Shown piece after piece: positions 49,085 through 57,513 of a DNA stretch of 64,000 nt. Where the stretch lies: contig NZ_BBJJ01000029.1 of assembly GCF_000739815.1 (NCBI RefSeq), forward strand, positions 30,061 to 94,060, read 5' to 3'. Both the position numbers and the translations under genes were made by a program. The notes under the pieces are model-generated. The model made no database searches. It saw only the letters and a list, made by a program, of their open reading frames with translations, and was not told the DNA's origin. This DNA comes from Paraburkholderia mimosarum LMG 23256 = NBRC 106338. GTDB taxonomy: Bacteria; Pseudomonadota; Gammaproteobacteria; Burkholderiales; Burkholderiaceae. Position 1 is the first letter of the stretch, and every line of letters starts with the position of its first letter.

Positions 49085-49477
49085 TTATTCCGCTTCCTGG
49101 ACGTTCTCTTCCGCGACTTCCGGACGGTCGAGCAGTTCGACCAGAGCCATCGGTGCGTTGTCGCCAACACGGAAACCGAACTTCAGGATACGCAGGTAGC
49201 CGCCCGGACGGTTCGCGAAACGCGGACCGAGCACGTCGAACAGCTTCGTGACCGAGTCACGATCGCGCAGGCGGTTGAACGCCAGACGACGGTTTGCCAG
49301 CGAGGGCTTCTTGCCGAGCGTGATGAGGGGCTCGACGACCTTGCGGAGTTCCTTCGCCTTCGGCAGCGTCGTCTTGATGACTTCGTGCTCGATGAGCGAG
49401 TTGGACATGTTACGGAGCATTGCCAGACGGTGGCTGCTCGTGCGGTTCAGTTTCCGCAGACCATGACGGTGACGCAT
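49085..49477 (-). CDS. rplQ: Large-subunit ribosomal protein bL17
   Basis: 130-residue bL17, starting MRHRHGLRKLNRTSSHRLAM, the conserved opening that contacts 23S rRNA. The core LIEHEVIKTTLPKAKELRKV and GGYLRILKFGFRVGDNAPMA follow, with an acidic C-terminal tail. Last gene of the alpha operon, separated from rpoA by 139 bp that include a perfect hairpin. Confidence 0.98.
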   Translation of the reverse strand: MRHRHGLRKLNRTSSHRLAMLRNMSNSLIEHEVIKTTLPKAKELRKVVEPLITLGKKPSLANRRLAFNRLRDRDSVTKLFDVLGPRFANRPGGYLRILKFGFRVGDNAPMALVELLDRPEVAEENVQEAE

Positions 49478-49574
49478 TTCAATTTCCTTGAAACAAAGTT
49501 TTGGTCCAGCTCTTCTATCGCTTCGACGGGTTTAACACTTCGCCGAAGCACGGGCCGGTACGTGAAAAAGGCAA

Positions 49575-49603
49575 GACGCGGATTTTAAAGGAAAATCCGC
49601 GTC
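49575..49603. repeat. Perfect 12-bp hairpin between rpoA and rplQ
   Basis: GACGCGGATTTT and AAAATCCGCGTC are perfect reverse complements around a five-base loop. No T run follows on the minus strand, so it is not a standard terminator. It may be an RNA-processing or stability element between the two genes. Confidence 0.75.
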
Positions 49604-49616
49604 CGTGCCAGACTTC

Positions 49617-50594
49617 TTACTTGTCCAGACCGGCCGGCGGCCAGTTTTCGAGCTTCATGCCGAGCGTGAGACCGCGCGAAGCGAGCACTTCCTTGATCTC
49701 GTTGAGCGACTTGCGACCCAGGTTCGGGGTCTTGAGCAGCTCGTTCTCGGTGCGCTGGATCAGGTCGCCGATGTAGTAGATGTTCTCGGCCTTCAGGCAG
49801 TTCGCCGAGCGAACCGTGAGTTCGAGATCGTCCACCGGACGCAGCAGGATCGGATCGATCTGCGGTGCGCGCGACGGGGCTTCCGCCGCCGCTTCCGTGC
49901 CTTCCAGTGCCGCGAACACCGACAGCTGATCCACGAGGATGCGCGCCGACTGGCGGATCGCTTCCTCAGGCGAAATCACGCCGTTGGTTTCGATGTTCAT
50001 CACGAGCTTGTCGAGGTCGGTACGCTGTTCGACACGCGCGCTTTCCACGGCGTAGCTCACGCGGCGAACCGGCGAGAACGACGCGTCGAGGACGATGCGG
50101 CCGATGATCTTCGCCGACTCGTCGCCGTAACGGCGCACGTTGCCGGGCACATAGCCGCGGCCCTTCTCGATCTTGATCTGCACGTCGAGCTTGCCGCCCT
50201 TCGTCAGGTGCGCAACCACGTGTTCCGGGTTGATGACTTCGCAGTCGTGCGAGAGCTCGATGTCACCGGCGGTGACCACGCCTTCGCCTTCCTTGCGCAG
50301 CGTAACCGTCACTTCGTCACGGTTATGCAGCTTGAACACCACGCCCTTCAGGTTCAGCAGCAGGTTGACCACGTCCTCTTGCACACCGTCGAGCGTCGAG
50401 TATTCGTGCACGACGCCTGCGATCGTCACTTCGGTCGGCGCATAGCCGATCATCGACGACAGCAGCACGCGCCGAAGCGCGTTACCCAAGGTGTGGCCAT
50501 AACCGCGTTCGAACGGCTCCATGACCACTTTCGCGTGGTTCTCGCCGAGCGATTCCACAGCGATGATCTTGGGTTTCAACAAACTGGTTTGCAT
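49617..50594 (-). CDS. rpoA: RNA polymerase alpha subunit
   Basis: 325 residues. The N-terminal dimerisation domain includes NHAKVVMEPFERGYGHTLGN and ALRRVLLSSMIGYAPTEVTI. The flexible linker runs near 235-250, and the C-terminal domain (LRPVDDLELTVRSANCLKAE, NLGRKSLNEIKEVLASRG) binds UP elements and activators. It sits between rpsD and rplQ in the usual order. Confidence 0.98.
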   Translation of the reverse strand: MQTSLLKPKIIAVESLGENHAKVVMEPFERGYGHTLGNALRRVLLSSMIGYAPTEVTIAGVVHEYSTLDGVQEDVVNLLLNLKGVVFKLHNRDEVTVTLRKEGEGVVTAGDIELSHDCEVINPEHVVAHLTKGGKLDVQIKIEKGRGYVPGNVRRYGDESAKIIGRIVLDASFSPVRRVSYAVESARVEQRTDLDKLVMNIETNGVISPEEAIRQSARILVDQLSVFAALEGTEAAAEAPSRAPQIDPILLRPVDDLELTVRSANCLKAENIYYIGDLIQRTENELLKTPNLGRKSLNEIKEVLASRGLTLGMKLENWPPAGLDK

Positions 50595-50656
50595 AGGTTT
50601 TCCTTTTCAATACCCTCGGCTCGTTACACCGATAAGGCTGAGATGGCAACAACCTG

Positions 50657-50710
50657 AAAAAAACGGCCGAGGCCGCCTCCTGCGCAAAGCACAGAGGTTA
50701 CCCCGGCCGT
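50657..50710 (-). terminator. Terminator-like hairpin between rpsD and rpoA
   Basis: On the minus strand ACGGCCG at one end pairs with CGGCCGT at the other, with an inner CCTC/GAGG pair. Seven T follow directly. It lies in the 124-bp gap inside the alpha operon, so it may attenuate rpoA-rplQ expression or reflect a separate rpoA transcript. Confidence 0.6.
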
Positions 50711-50718
50711 CAATCCGA

Positions 50719-51342
50719 TTACCGCGAATACAATTCGACGATCAGGCTTTCGTTGATGTCGCCAGCGATGTCGCTGCGCTCCGGCATGCCCTTGAACGTG
50801 CCTTCGAACTTCTTCGCGTCGACCGCGACCCAGCCCGGCATGCCACCTTGCTCGGCGAGCGAGAGGGCTTCGACGATACGCGCCTGCTTCTTCGCCTTTT
50901 CGCGAATCGCGACGATGTCGCCAGCCTTCACTTGCATCGACGGGATGTTCGCGACGACGCCGTTCAGCGTGAGAGCCTTGTGGCTCACGAGCTGACGCGC
51001 TTCAGCGCGGGTCGATGCGAAGCCCATGCGGTACACGACGTTGTCGAGACGCGATTCGAGCAGTTGCAGCAGGTTTTCGCCGGTGTTGCCCTTGAGACGG
51101 TCCGCTTCCGCGAAGTAGCGGCGGAACTGGCGCTCGAGCACGCCGTAGATGCGCTTCACTTTCTGCTTTTCGCGAAGCTGCGTGCCGTAGTCGGACGTAC
51201 GGGCGCCCGAGGTGCGGCCGTGCTGACCCGGCTTGCTGTCGAGCTTGCACTTGTCGGCGAGCGAGCGGCGTGCGCTCTTCAGGAAGAGGTCGGTGCCTTC
51301 ACGGCGGGACAGCTTGGCCTTCGGGCCGATATAACGTGCCAC
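50719..51342 (-). CDS. rpsD: Small-subunit ribosomal protein uS4
   Basis: 207-residue uS4, a primary 16S rRNA binder and, in E. coli, the translational repressor of this operon. It starts at GTG 51342 (V-ARYIGPKAKLSRREG) with GGAAAG upstream. The S4 RNA-binding domain is SRLDNVVYRMGFASTRAEAR to GVVANIPSMQVKAGD. The KCKLDSKPGQHG region lacks the zinc cysteines of the C+ form. Confidence 0.98.
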   Translation of the reverse strand: MARYIGPKAKLSRREGTDLFLKSARRSLADKCKLDSKPGQHGRTSGARTSDYGTQLREKQKVKRIYGVLERQFRRYFAEADRLKGNTGENLLQLLESRLDNVVYRMGFASTRAEARQLVSHKALTLNGVVANIPSMQVKAGDIVAIREKAKKQARIVEALSLAEQGGMPGWVAVDAKKFEGTFKGMPERSDIAGDINESLIVELYSR

Positions 51343-51456
51343 GTTGCTTTCCTTCGATAATTGATCACGCGAAACCTGCAACGGGAAACCCGCGGTTCGC
51401 GCTAGTCCGGCCCTTTGGACCGAACGGTGGGCTTAGTCAATTCAATAACGCCGAGA

Positions 51457-51486
51457 GCCTGGGTCGCCGTTTCCGGCGGCTCAGGC
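51457..51486. repeat. Hairpin between rpsK and rpsD
   Basis: GCCTGGGTCGCCG pairs with CGGCGGCTCAGGC (two G-U wobbles in RNA) around TTTC. It lies in the gap between the rpsK stop and the rpsD start, with no T run. It may be a regulatory or processing structure. Confidence 0.55.
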
Positions 51487-51506
51487 GTTCGGCCAAAAGC
51501 GACGCC

Positions 51507-51911
51507 TTAGATACGACGGCGCTTCGGCGGACGGCAGCCGTTGTGCGGGACCGGCGTCACGTCGGAGATCGCGGTGATCTTGATGCCAAGACCATGCAGC
51601 GCGCGCACCGCCGATTCGCGGCCAGGACCGGGGCCCTTGATCCGCACTTCGAGGTTCTTCACGCCGTATTCCATCGCCACGCGGCCAGCCGACTCGGCTG
51701 CGACCTGAGCTGCAAACGGGGTCGACTTGCGCGAACCCTTGAAGCCCTGGCCACCCGAGGTTGCCCAGGCAAGCGCGTTGCCTTGACGGTCGGTGATCGT
51801 GATGATGGTGTTGTTGAACGACGCGTGAACGTGAACCACGCCCTCGGCGACGTTCTTCTTAACCTTCTTGCGAACGCGTTGCGCCGCGGAGTTGTTCGAA
51901 GCCTTAGCCAT
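51507..51911 (-). CDS. rpsK: Small-subunit ribosomal protein uS11
   Basis: 134-residue uS11. The conserved parts are VHVHASFNNTIITITDRQGN, WATSGGQGFKGSRKSTPFAA and the C-terminal DVTPVPHNGCRPPKRRRI. It forms part of the platform near the Shine-Dalgarno helix. It lies 28 bp after rpsM in the alpha operon. Confidence 0.98.
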   Translation of the reverse strand: MAKASNNSAAQRVRKKVKKNVAEGVVHVHASFNNTIITITDRQGNALAWATSGGQGFKGSRKSTPFAAQVAAESAGRVAMEYGVKNLEVRIKGPGPGRESAVRALHGLGIKITAISDVTPVPHNGCRPPKRRRI

Positions 51912-51939
51912 TACGTTTTCCTGTAACTTTCAGTTCCGC

Positions 51940-52305
51940 TTACTTCTTCAGCGACTGTGCTGCGCGGCGCGGACCCTTGCGCGTACGTGCGTTGGTGCGC
52001 GTACGCTGGCCACGCAGGGGCAAGCCCTTGCGATGGCGCACGCCGCGGTAGCAGCCGAGGTCCATCAGGCGCTTGATGTTCATCGTCACTTCACGGCGCA
52101 GATCGCCTTCGACGACAAACTTGCCCACTTCCTCACGCAGCTTTTCCAGATCCGCGTCGTTCAGGTCCTTGACCTTCTTGTTGAACGGCACACCCGCGGC
52201 CACGCAGATGTTGCGCGAACGCGTGCGGCCAACACCAAAAATTGCCGTCAGGCCGATTTCGGTGTGCTGGTGGTTCGGGATGTTAACCCCTGCAATACGA
52301 GCCAT
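51940..52305 (-). CDS. rpsM: Small-subunit ribosomal protein uS13
   Basis: 121-residue uS13 of the subunit head, contacting tRNA and 23S rRNA. MARIAGVNIPNHQHTEIGLT opens the protein; CYRGVRHRKGLPLRGQRTRT and the basic tail NARTRKGPRRAAQSLKK close it. It follows rpmJ by 35 bp. Confidence 0.98.
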   Translation of the reverse strand: MARIAGVNIPNHQHTEIGLTAIFGVGRTRSRNICVAAGVPFNKKVKDLNDADLEKLREEVGKFVVEGDLRREVTMNIKRLMDLGCYRGVRHRKGLPLRGQRTRTNARTRKGPRRAAQSLKK

Positions 52306-52340
52306 TGTTTTTCCTCAAACAAAAAGCGCAAGCGCGCTAA

Positions 52341-52457
52341 TCAGCCTTGGCGCTGCTTGTGGCGCGGGTCCGAGCTGCAGATCACGCGAACGACGCCGTT
52401 GCGCTTGATGATTTTGCAGTTGCGGCAAATGCGCTTTACCGATGCCATCACTTTCAT
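52341..52457 (-). CDS. rpmJ: Large-subunit ribosomal protein bL36
   Basis: A 38-residue protein, MKVMASVKRICRNCKIIKRN through the end DPRHKQRQG. The zinc ribbon is complete: Cys11, Cys14, Cys27 and His33, so this is the zinc-binding C+ form. It lies between infA and rpsM, as usual. Confidence 0.97.
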   Translation of the reverse strand: MKVMASVKRICRNCKIIKRNGVVRVICSSDPRHKQRQG

Positions 52458-52478
52458 GATATTACCCTTTTTCCTAAA

Positions 52479-52697
52479 TCACTTCGCCCGGAACACGATC
52501 CGCGCACGCGACAGATCGTAAGGCGTCAACTCAACCGTCACCTTGTCGCCCGGGAGAATGCGGATGTAGTGCATCCGCATCTTTCCGGAAATATGTCCCA
52601 GAACGACATGGCCGTTTTCCAGCTTCACCCGGAAGGTTGCGTTGGGGAGGTTTTCGATTACCTCGCCTTGCATCTGGATTACATCGTCTTTGGCCAT
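52479..52697 (-). CDS. infA: Translation initiation factor IF-1
   Basis: 72 residues from MAKDDVIQMQGEVIENLPNA, an OB-fold with LENGHVVLGHISGKMRMHYI and DKVTVELTPYDLSRARIVFR. IF-1 blocks the ribosomal A site during initiation. It lies eight bases after the secY stop. An ATG four codons upstream would overlap the secY stop and is less likely. Confidence 0.97.
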   Translation of the reverse strand: MAKDDVIQMQGEVIENLPNATFRVKLENGHVVLGHISGKMRMHYIRILPGDKVTVELTPYDLSRARIVFRAK

Positions 52698-52705
52698 AGG
52701 TCCTT

Positions 52706-54052
52706 TCAACGCATCGGGACGCCGCCGCCCTTGAAGTTGGCCTTCTTGAGCAGCGATTCATATTGTTGCGACATTACGTACGACTGCACCTGCGCCATGA
52801 AGTCCATTGTGACGACGACAATGATCAGCAGCGACGTTCCACCAAAATAAAACGGCACATTCCAGCGCAGCACCAGAAACTCCGGCAGCAAGCAAACGAA
52901 CACGATATAGATCGCACCGGCCAGCGTCAGACGCGTGAGGATGCGGTCGATATAGCGTGCCGTCTGATCGCCCGGGCGGATGCCAGGTACGAACGCGCCA
53001 CTCTTCTTCAGGTTGTCGGCCGTTTCCCTGCTGTTGAACACCAGTGCGGTGTAGAAGAAGCAGAAGAACACGATCGCCAACGCGTACAGCAACACGTACA
53101 CGGGTTGGCCAGGCTTGAGGGCTTCGGCCACGTTGTGCAGCGTGTCCGCGAACCAGCCGGATCGCGAACCCGAACTGAACCAGTTCAGGATAGTTGCCGG
53201 GAACAGGATGATCGACGACGCAAAGATCGGCGGAATCACACCCGACATGTTCAGCTTGAGCGGCAGGTGGGACGACTGCCCGCCGTAAATCTTGTTGCCG
53301 ACCTGGCGCTTCGCATAGTTCACGAGGATCTTGCGCTGGCCGCGTTCGATGAACACGACCAGGTACGTCACGGCTGCGATCAGCACGACCACGATGATCG
53401 CCGAGATGATGCTCATCGAGCCGGTGCGAACCAGTTCGAAGAGACCACCGAGCGCATTCGGGAAGCCCGCCGCGATCCCGCCGAAGATGATGATCGAGAT
53501 ACCGTTGCCAAGCCCGCGTTCCGTGATCTGCTCACCGAGCCACATCAGGAACATCGTGCCCGTTACGAGCGTCACGACCGTCGTCAAGCGGAACACCATG
53601 CCCGGATCGATCACGAGGCCGGGCTGGTTTTCCAGCGCGACCGCGATGCCGAACGCCTGAAACGTCGCCAGCACCACCGTGAAGATCCGCGTGTACTGCG
53701 TGATCTTGCGTTGTCCAGCCTGCCCTTCCTTCTTCAGCGCCTCGAGCTGCGGCGAGACGATCGCCATCAGCTGCAGGATGATCGACGCCGAGATATACGG
53801 CATCACACCCAGCGCGAAGATCGTGAACCGCGACAGCGCGCCACCCGAGAACATGTTGAACATGCCAAGGATGCCGCCCGACTGGCTCTGGAAGAGCTTC
53901 GCCAGTTGGTCCGGATCGATACCCGGAACCGGAATGTGCGCGCCGATCCGATAAACGACCAGCGCCAGCAGCAGGAACACTGCACGCCGGCGCAGGTCGC
54001 CGAACTTCGGAGCGCTGCGACCGGCTTTTGCGAGACTCGGGCTAGTAGCCAA
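52706..54052 (-). CDS. secY: Protein translocase subunit SecY
   Basis: Channel-forming core of the Sec translocon, 448 residues with ten membrane helices. Landmarks are IGAHIPVPGIDPDQLAKLF in helix 1/plug, GVMPYISASIILQLM and NNL-like FVPGIRPGDQTARYIDRILT. The cytoplasmic loop FIERGQRKILVNYAKRQVG binds SecA and ribosomes. It is the last protein-coding gene before infA in the spc unit. Confidence 0.98.
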   Translation of the reverse strand: MATSPSLAKAGRSAPKFGDLRRRAVFLLLALVVYRIGAHIPVPGIDPDQLAKLFQSQSGGILGMFNMFSGGALSRFTIFALGVMPYISASIILQLMAIVSPQLEALKKEGQAGQRKITQYTRIFTVVLATFQAFGIAVALENQPGLVIDPGMVFRLTTVVTLVTGTMFLMWLGEQITERGLGNGISIIIFGGIAAGFPNALGGLFELVRTGSMSIISAIIVVVLIAAVTYLVVFIERGQRKILVNYAKRQVGNKIYGGQSSHLPLKLNMSGVIPPIFASSIILFPATILNWFSSGSRSGWFADTLHNVAEALKPGQPVYVLLYALAIVFFCFFYTALVFNSRETADNLKKSGAFVPGIRPGDQTARYIDRILTRLTLAGAIYIVFVCLLPEFLVLRWNVPFYFGGTSLLIIVVVTMDFMAQVQSYVMSQQYESLLKKANFKGGGVPMR

Positions 54053-54111
54053 GTAGCTTCTCCGATGCAGATGCTAGTGACGGCGGGCAAGCCCGCACGC
54101 ACCACTCACAA

Positions 54112-54546
54112 TCACTCGGCAAAAGAACCGCCTGCTGCTTCAATCGCAGCACGCGCGTTCTTCGTCGCACCCAGACCCTTCACGACGACCTTGCGCTTGA
54201 TTTCGCCGGTGGCGATGATCTTCGCGCTTTTGGTCAGTTCGCCCACGAGGCCTGCCTGCTTGAGAGCGAGCAGATCGACTTCGTCGACCGGCAGCTTCTC
54301 GATGTCGGCGAGGCGCACTTCACCGACGAATTCCTTCGTCAGCGAGGTGAAGCCGCGCTTCGGCAGACGACGCTGCAGCGGCATTTGACCGCCTTCGAAG
54401 CCGACCTTGTGGAAGCCGCCCGAACGCGATTTCTGACCCTTGTGACCACGGCCAGCGGTCTTGCCGAGGCCGGAGCCGATGCCGCGGCCGACGCGACGCT
54501 TGGCGTGCTTCGAACCTTCTGCCGGCTTCAGGTTATTCAATTCCAT
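54112..54546 (-). CDS. rplO: Large-subunit ribosomal protein uL15
   Basis: 144-residue uL15. The glycine/lysine-rich N-terminus GRGIGSGLGKTAGRGHKGQK threads into the 50S subunit, and GFEGGQMPLQRRLPKRGF is the central motif. The globular C-terminus ends AAIEAAGGSFAE. It lies 34 bp after rpmD and 59 bp before secY. Confidence 0.98.
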   Translation of the reverse strand: MELNNLKPAEGSKHAKRRVGRGIGSGLGKTAGRGHKGQKSRSGGFHKVGFEGGQMPLQRRLPKRGFTSLTKEFVGEVRLADIEKLPVDEVDLLALKQAGLVGELTKSAKIIATGEIKRKVVVKGLGATKNARAAIEAAGGSFAE

Positions 54547-54580
54547 TTCAAACTCCTGGAGTCTTTGGTCCGCGTGCGCT

Positions 54581-54763
54581 TTAACCGATGACCTTGACGA
54601 GGTACGAGACCTTGTTGATCATGCCGCGCACAGCCGGCGTGTCCTGCAGCTCGGAAACCGAGTTCAGGCGGCGCAGGCCGAGACCGCGCACGGTGGCACG
54701 GTGCGTTTCGCGGGTCCCAATCAGGCTCTTGACGAGCTGAACCTTGACAGTTTTTTCAGACAT
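54581..54763 (-). CDS. rpmD: Large-subunit ribosomal protein uL30
   Basis: 60-residue uL30 from MSEKTVKVQLVKSLIGTRET, with RATVRGLGLRRLNSVSELQD and the end NKVSYLVKVIG. An ATG three codons upstream is possible but non-standard. It lies 11 bp after rpsE. Confidence 0.97.
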   Translation of the reverse strand: MSEKTVKVQLVKSLIGTRETHRATVRGLGLRRLNSVSELQDTPAVRGMINKVSYLVKVIG

Positions 54764-54774
54764 GGTGCCCACCC

Positions 54775-55293
54775 TTAGCCCAGAATGTCTTCGACGGACT
54801 TGCCGCGCTTCGCCGCGATGTCAGCCGGGGTCGACTGCTTGCGCAGGCCGTCCAGCGTGGCACGAACGAGGTTGTACGGGTTCGTCGAACCGTGGCTCTT
54901 GGCCACGACGTTCTGCACGCCCATCACGTCGAACACTGCGCGCATCGGGCCGCCGGCGATCACGCCCGTACCTGCCTTCGCCGGAGCGAGGAGGACGACC
55001 GATGCACCGTGCTTGCCGTGCACTTCGTGTTGCAGGGTGCCGTTCTTCAGGGGCACCTTGAACATGTTGCGGCGAGCTTGTTCCATCGCCTTCTGGACAG
55101 CAACCGGCACTTCCTTCGACTTGCCCTTGCCCATACCGACGCGGCCATCACCGTCGCCAACCACGGTCAGTGCGGCGAAGCCGAGAATACGGCCACCCTT
55201 CACGACCTTGGTCACGCGATTGACCGAAATCATTTTTTCGCGAAGGCCGTCGTCGCGTTCGTCAGCCTGAACTTTCGCTTGCATCTTTGCCAT
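54775..55293 (-). CDS. rpsE: Small-subunit ribosomal protein uS5
   Basis: 172-residue uS5. The double-stranded-RNA-binding N-terminal domain contains LREKMISVNRVTKVVKGGRI and GRVGMGKGKSKEVPVAV; the C-terminal domain has VLLAPAKAGTGVIAGGPMRA. Affects decoding accuracy. It lies 14 bp after rplR. Confidence 0.98.
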   Translation of the reverse strand: MAKMQAKVQADERDDGLREKMISVNRVTKVVKGGRILGFAALTVVGDGDGRVGMGKGKSKEVPVAVQKAMEQARRNMFKVPLKNGTLQHEVHGKHGASVVLLAPAKAGTGVIAGGPMRAVFDVMGVQNVVAKSHGSTNPYNLVRATLDGLRKQSTPADIAAKRGKSVEDILG

Positions 55294-55307
55294 GACGAAT
55301 TCCTTCC

Positions 55308-55673
55308 TTAGAACTTGAGCCCGGCTTCGCGCGCAGCATCAGCCAGCGCCTTGACGCGGCCGTGATAGCGGAAACCCGAGCGGTCAAAGGCGACGGATTC
55401 GATGCCGGCGGCCTTAGCCTTTTCTGCGATACGCTTGCCGATCAGCGAGGCAGCGGCGACGTTGCCGCCCTTGCCCGACTGGTCAGCCAGTTGCGCACGC
55501 ACTTCAGCTTCAAGCGTCGACGCGCTGACCAGCACCTTGGTGCCGCAGGGCGAGAACACTTGCGCATAGATGTGCGTGTTCGTGCGATGCACGGCCAGAC
55601 GCGCGACCTGCAGCTCAGCGATCTTGAGACGCGTCTGACGAGCGCGGCGCAGGCGAGATTGAGTCTTATCCAT
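55308..55673 (-). CDS. rplR: Large-subunit ribosomal protein uL18
   Basis: 121-residue uL18, a 5S rRNA binder. The basic start KTQSRLRRARQTRLKIAEL leads to LAVHRTNTHIYAQVFSPCGT and FDRSGFRYHGRVKALADAAR. It lies 12 bp after rplF. Confidence 0.98.
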   Translation of the reverse strand: MDKTQSRLRRARQTRLKIAELQVARLAVHRTNTHIYAQVFSPCGTKVLVSASTLEAEVRAQLADQSGKGGNVAAASLIGKRIAEKAKAAGIESVAFDRSGFRYHGRVKALADAAREAGLKF

Positions 55674-55685
55674 GATTGCGCACCC

Positions 55686-56216
55686 TTACTTCTTCTTCGT
55701 TTCTTTGAGGATCACAACCTCGTCGGCGTAACGCACACCCTTGCCCTTGTAGGGCTCAGGCGGGCGATAACCGCGCACTTCTGCAGCGGTTTGGCCGACT
55801 TTTTGCTTGTCGATCCCCTTGATCACGATTTCCGTTTGCGACGGGGTTTCAGCCTTGACGCCTTCCGGCATCTGGTGCACCACGGGGTGCGAGAAACCCA
55901 GCGACAGGTTCAGCTTGTCGCCTTGCGCTTGAGCACGATAACCAACGCCAACCAGCGTCAGCTTGCGCTCAAAACCCTTCGTCACGCCTTGCACCATGTT
56001 CGCGACGATCGCGCGCATCGTGCCCGACATCGCATTGGCTTCGCGGCTGTCGTCGGTCGGCTCAAACTTGAGCGTGCCGTTTTCGTTCACCACCTTCACG
56101 AGGCGGTTCGCAGCTTGCGAAATCGTACCCAGCGCGCCCTTGACGGTAATCTTCTCGTCGCTGAGCGTCGCTTCTGCGCCTTGCAGCGCGACCGGGCTCT
56201 TACCTACTCGAGACAT
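55686..56216 (-). CDS. rplF: Large-subunit ribosomal protein uL6
   Basis: 176-residue uL6 with two similar domains: MSRVGKSPVALQGAEATLSD to GVTKGFERKLTLVGVGYRAQ, and FSHPVVHQMPEGVKAETPSQ to the rRNA-binding GYRPPEPYKGKGVRYADEV. Sits near the sarcin-ricin loop. It lies 18 bp after rpsH. Confidence 0.98.
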   Translation of the reverse strand: MSRVGKSPVALQGAEATLSDEKITVKGALGTISQAANRLVKVVNENGTLKFEPTDDSREANAMSGTMRAIVANMVQGVTKGFERKLTLVGVGYRAQAQGDKLNLSLGFSHPVVHQMPEGVKAETPSQTEIVIKGIDKQKVGQTAAEVRGYRPPEPYKGKGVRYADEVVILKETKKK

Positions 56217-56234
56217 GTTTCTTCTCCTTAGGCC

Positions 56235-56630
56235 TTAAGCGACGTAGCAGATAACTTCGCCGCCGACGCCAGTAGCGCGCGCCTTGCGGTCCGTCATCAC
56301 ACCCTTGGGCGTCGACACGATCGCAACGCCCAGGCCATTCATGACCTGCGGGATGTCGTTGCGGCCGCGGTACACGCGCAGACCCGGCTTCGAGACGCGT
56401 TCGATGCGCTCGATAACGGGACGGCCAGCGTAGTACTTCAACGCGATGTTCAATTCCGACTTCGCACCTTCGGTTTTCACCGCGAAGTCATCGATATAAC
56501 CTTCGTCCTTCAGAACCTGCGCAATCGCAATCTTCACTTTCGACGAGGGCATAGCAACCGAAACCTTCTCGACCATCTGCGCATTGCGGATGCGAGTCAG
56601 CATATCGGCGATAGGATCACTCATGCTCAT
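56235..56630 (-). CDS. rpsH: Small-subunit ribosomal protein uS8
   Basis: 131-residue uS8, a core 16S binder and in E. coli the repressor of the spc operon. It shows DPIADMLTRIRNAQMVEKVS, YYAGRPVIERIERVSKPGLR and the C-terminal STPKGVMTDRKARATGVGGE. ATG codons at 56630 and 56624 are both possible; the first gives the length usual in this group. It lies 14 bp after rpsN. Confidence 0.98.
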   Translation of the reverse strand: MSMSDPIADMLTRIRNAQMVEKVSVAMPSSKVKIAIAQVLKDEGYIDDFAVKTEGAKSELNIALKYYAGRPVIERIERVSKPGLRVYRGRNDIPQVMNGLGVAIVSTPKGVMTDRKARATGVGGEVICYVA

Positions 56631-56644
56631 TTATGTTTCTCCTA

Positions 56645-56950
56645 TTACCAGCTCGCCTTGGTGATGCCAGGGATCTCACCACGGAACGCGATTTCACGAA
56701 TCTTGTTACGTGCGAGACCGAATTTGCGGAACGTGCCACGCGGACGACCCGTGAGCGCGCAGCGGTTACGCTTGCGGGTCGGGTTCGAGTTGCGCGGCAG
56801 TTGTTGCAGTTCGAGGCGAGCTGCGTAACGCTCTTCTTCCGACTTGCTTTGGTCGTCGATGATCGCCTTCAGCGCTGCGCGCTTCGGCGCAAATTTCGCT
56901 GCCAGACGAGCGCGCTTCTTTTCACGTTCGATCAGTGCCAGTTTAGCCAC
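56645..56950 (-). CDS. rpsN: Small-subunit ribosomal protein uS14 (zinc-free form)
   Basis: 101-residue uS14, the long form without a CxxC zinc ribbon: only one Cys, in RNRCALTGRPRGTFRKFGLA. MAKLALIEREKKRARLAAKF opens and REIAFRGEIPGITKASW closes. It lies eight bases before the rplE stop side, within the spc unit. Confidence 0.98.
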   Translation of the reverse strand: MAKLALIEREKKRARLAAKFAPKRAALKAIIDDQSKSEEERYAARLELQQLPRNSNPTRKRNRCALTGRPRGTFRKFGLARNKIREIAFRGEIPGITKASW

Positions 56951-56957
56951 GGTAACC

Positions 56958-57497
56958 TCAGTTTCTGAACGGGAACTTGAAGCTGGCGAGCAGTGCCTTC
57001 GCTTCTTCGTCGGTCTTCGCGGTCGTCGTGATGCTGATGTTCAGCCCACGCAGCGCGTCGATCTTGTCGTAGTCGATTTCGGGGAAAATGATCTGCTCTT
57101 TCACACCGATGTTGTAGTTACCACGGCCGTCGAACGCCTTGCCCGACACGCCACGGAAGTCGCGCACACGGGGCAGCGCAACCGTCACGAAACGGTCGAG
57201 GAATTCGTACATGGCATTGCCACGCAGCGTGACCATCGTGCCGATCGGGTAGCCTTCGCGGATCTTGAAGCCGGCGATTGCCTTGCGCGACTTCGTGATA
57301 ACGGGCTTCTGGCCGGCGATCTTCGTGAGGTCGCCAACGGCGTGCTCGAGGACCTTCTTGTCAGCGACGGCTTCACCGACACCCATGTTCAGGGTGATCT
57401 TGGTGAGGCGCGGCACTTCCATGACCGACTTGTAACCGAACTTCTCGATCAGGCCGGGAACGACCTTCTCTTTATAAAATTCTTGCAAACGTGCCAT
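56958..57497 (-). CDS. rplE: Large-subunit ribosomal protein uL5
   Basis: 179-residue uL5, which binds 5S rRNA and contacts the P-site tRNA. It contains VPRLTKITLNMGVGEAVADK, KPVITKSRKAIAGFKIREGY and the end of the fold GLNISITTTAKTDEEAKALL. It lies 16 bp after rplX. Confidence 0.98.
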   Translation of the reverse strand: MARLQEFYKEKVVPGLIEKFGYKSVMEVPRLTKITLNMGVGEAVADKKVLEHAVGDLTKIAGQKPVITKSRKAIAGFKIREGYPIGTMVTLRGNAMYEFLDRFVTVALPRVRDFRGVSGKAFDGRGNYNIGVKEQIIFPEIDYDKIDALRGLNISITTTAKTDEEAKALLASFKFPFRN

Positions 57498-57513
57498 TTT
57501 TTACTCCGCAGCG

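Noticed and set aside
52763..54388. 541-codon plus-strand open frame opposite secY and rplO
   Set aside because: Shadow frame with biased Arg/His composition; both minus-strand genes are certain.
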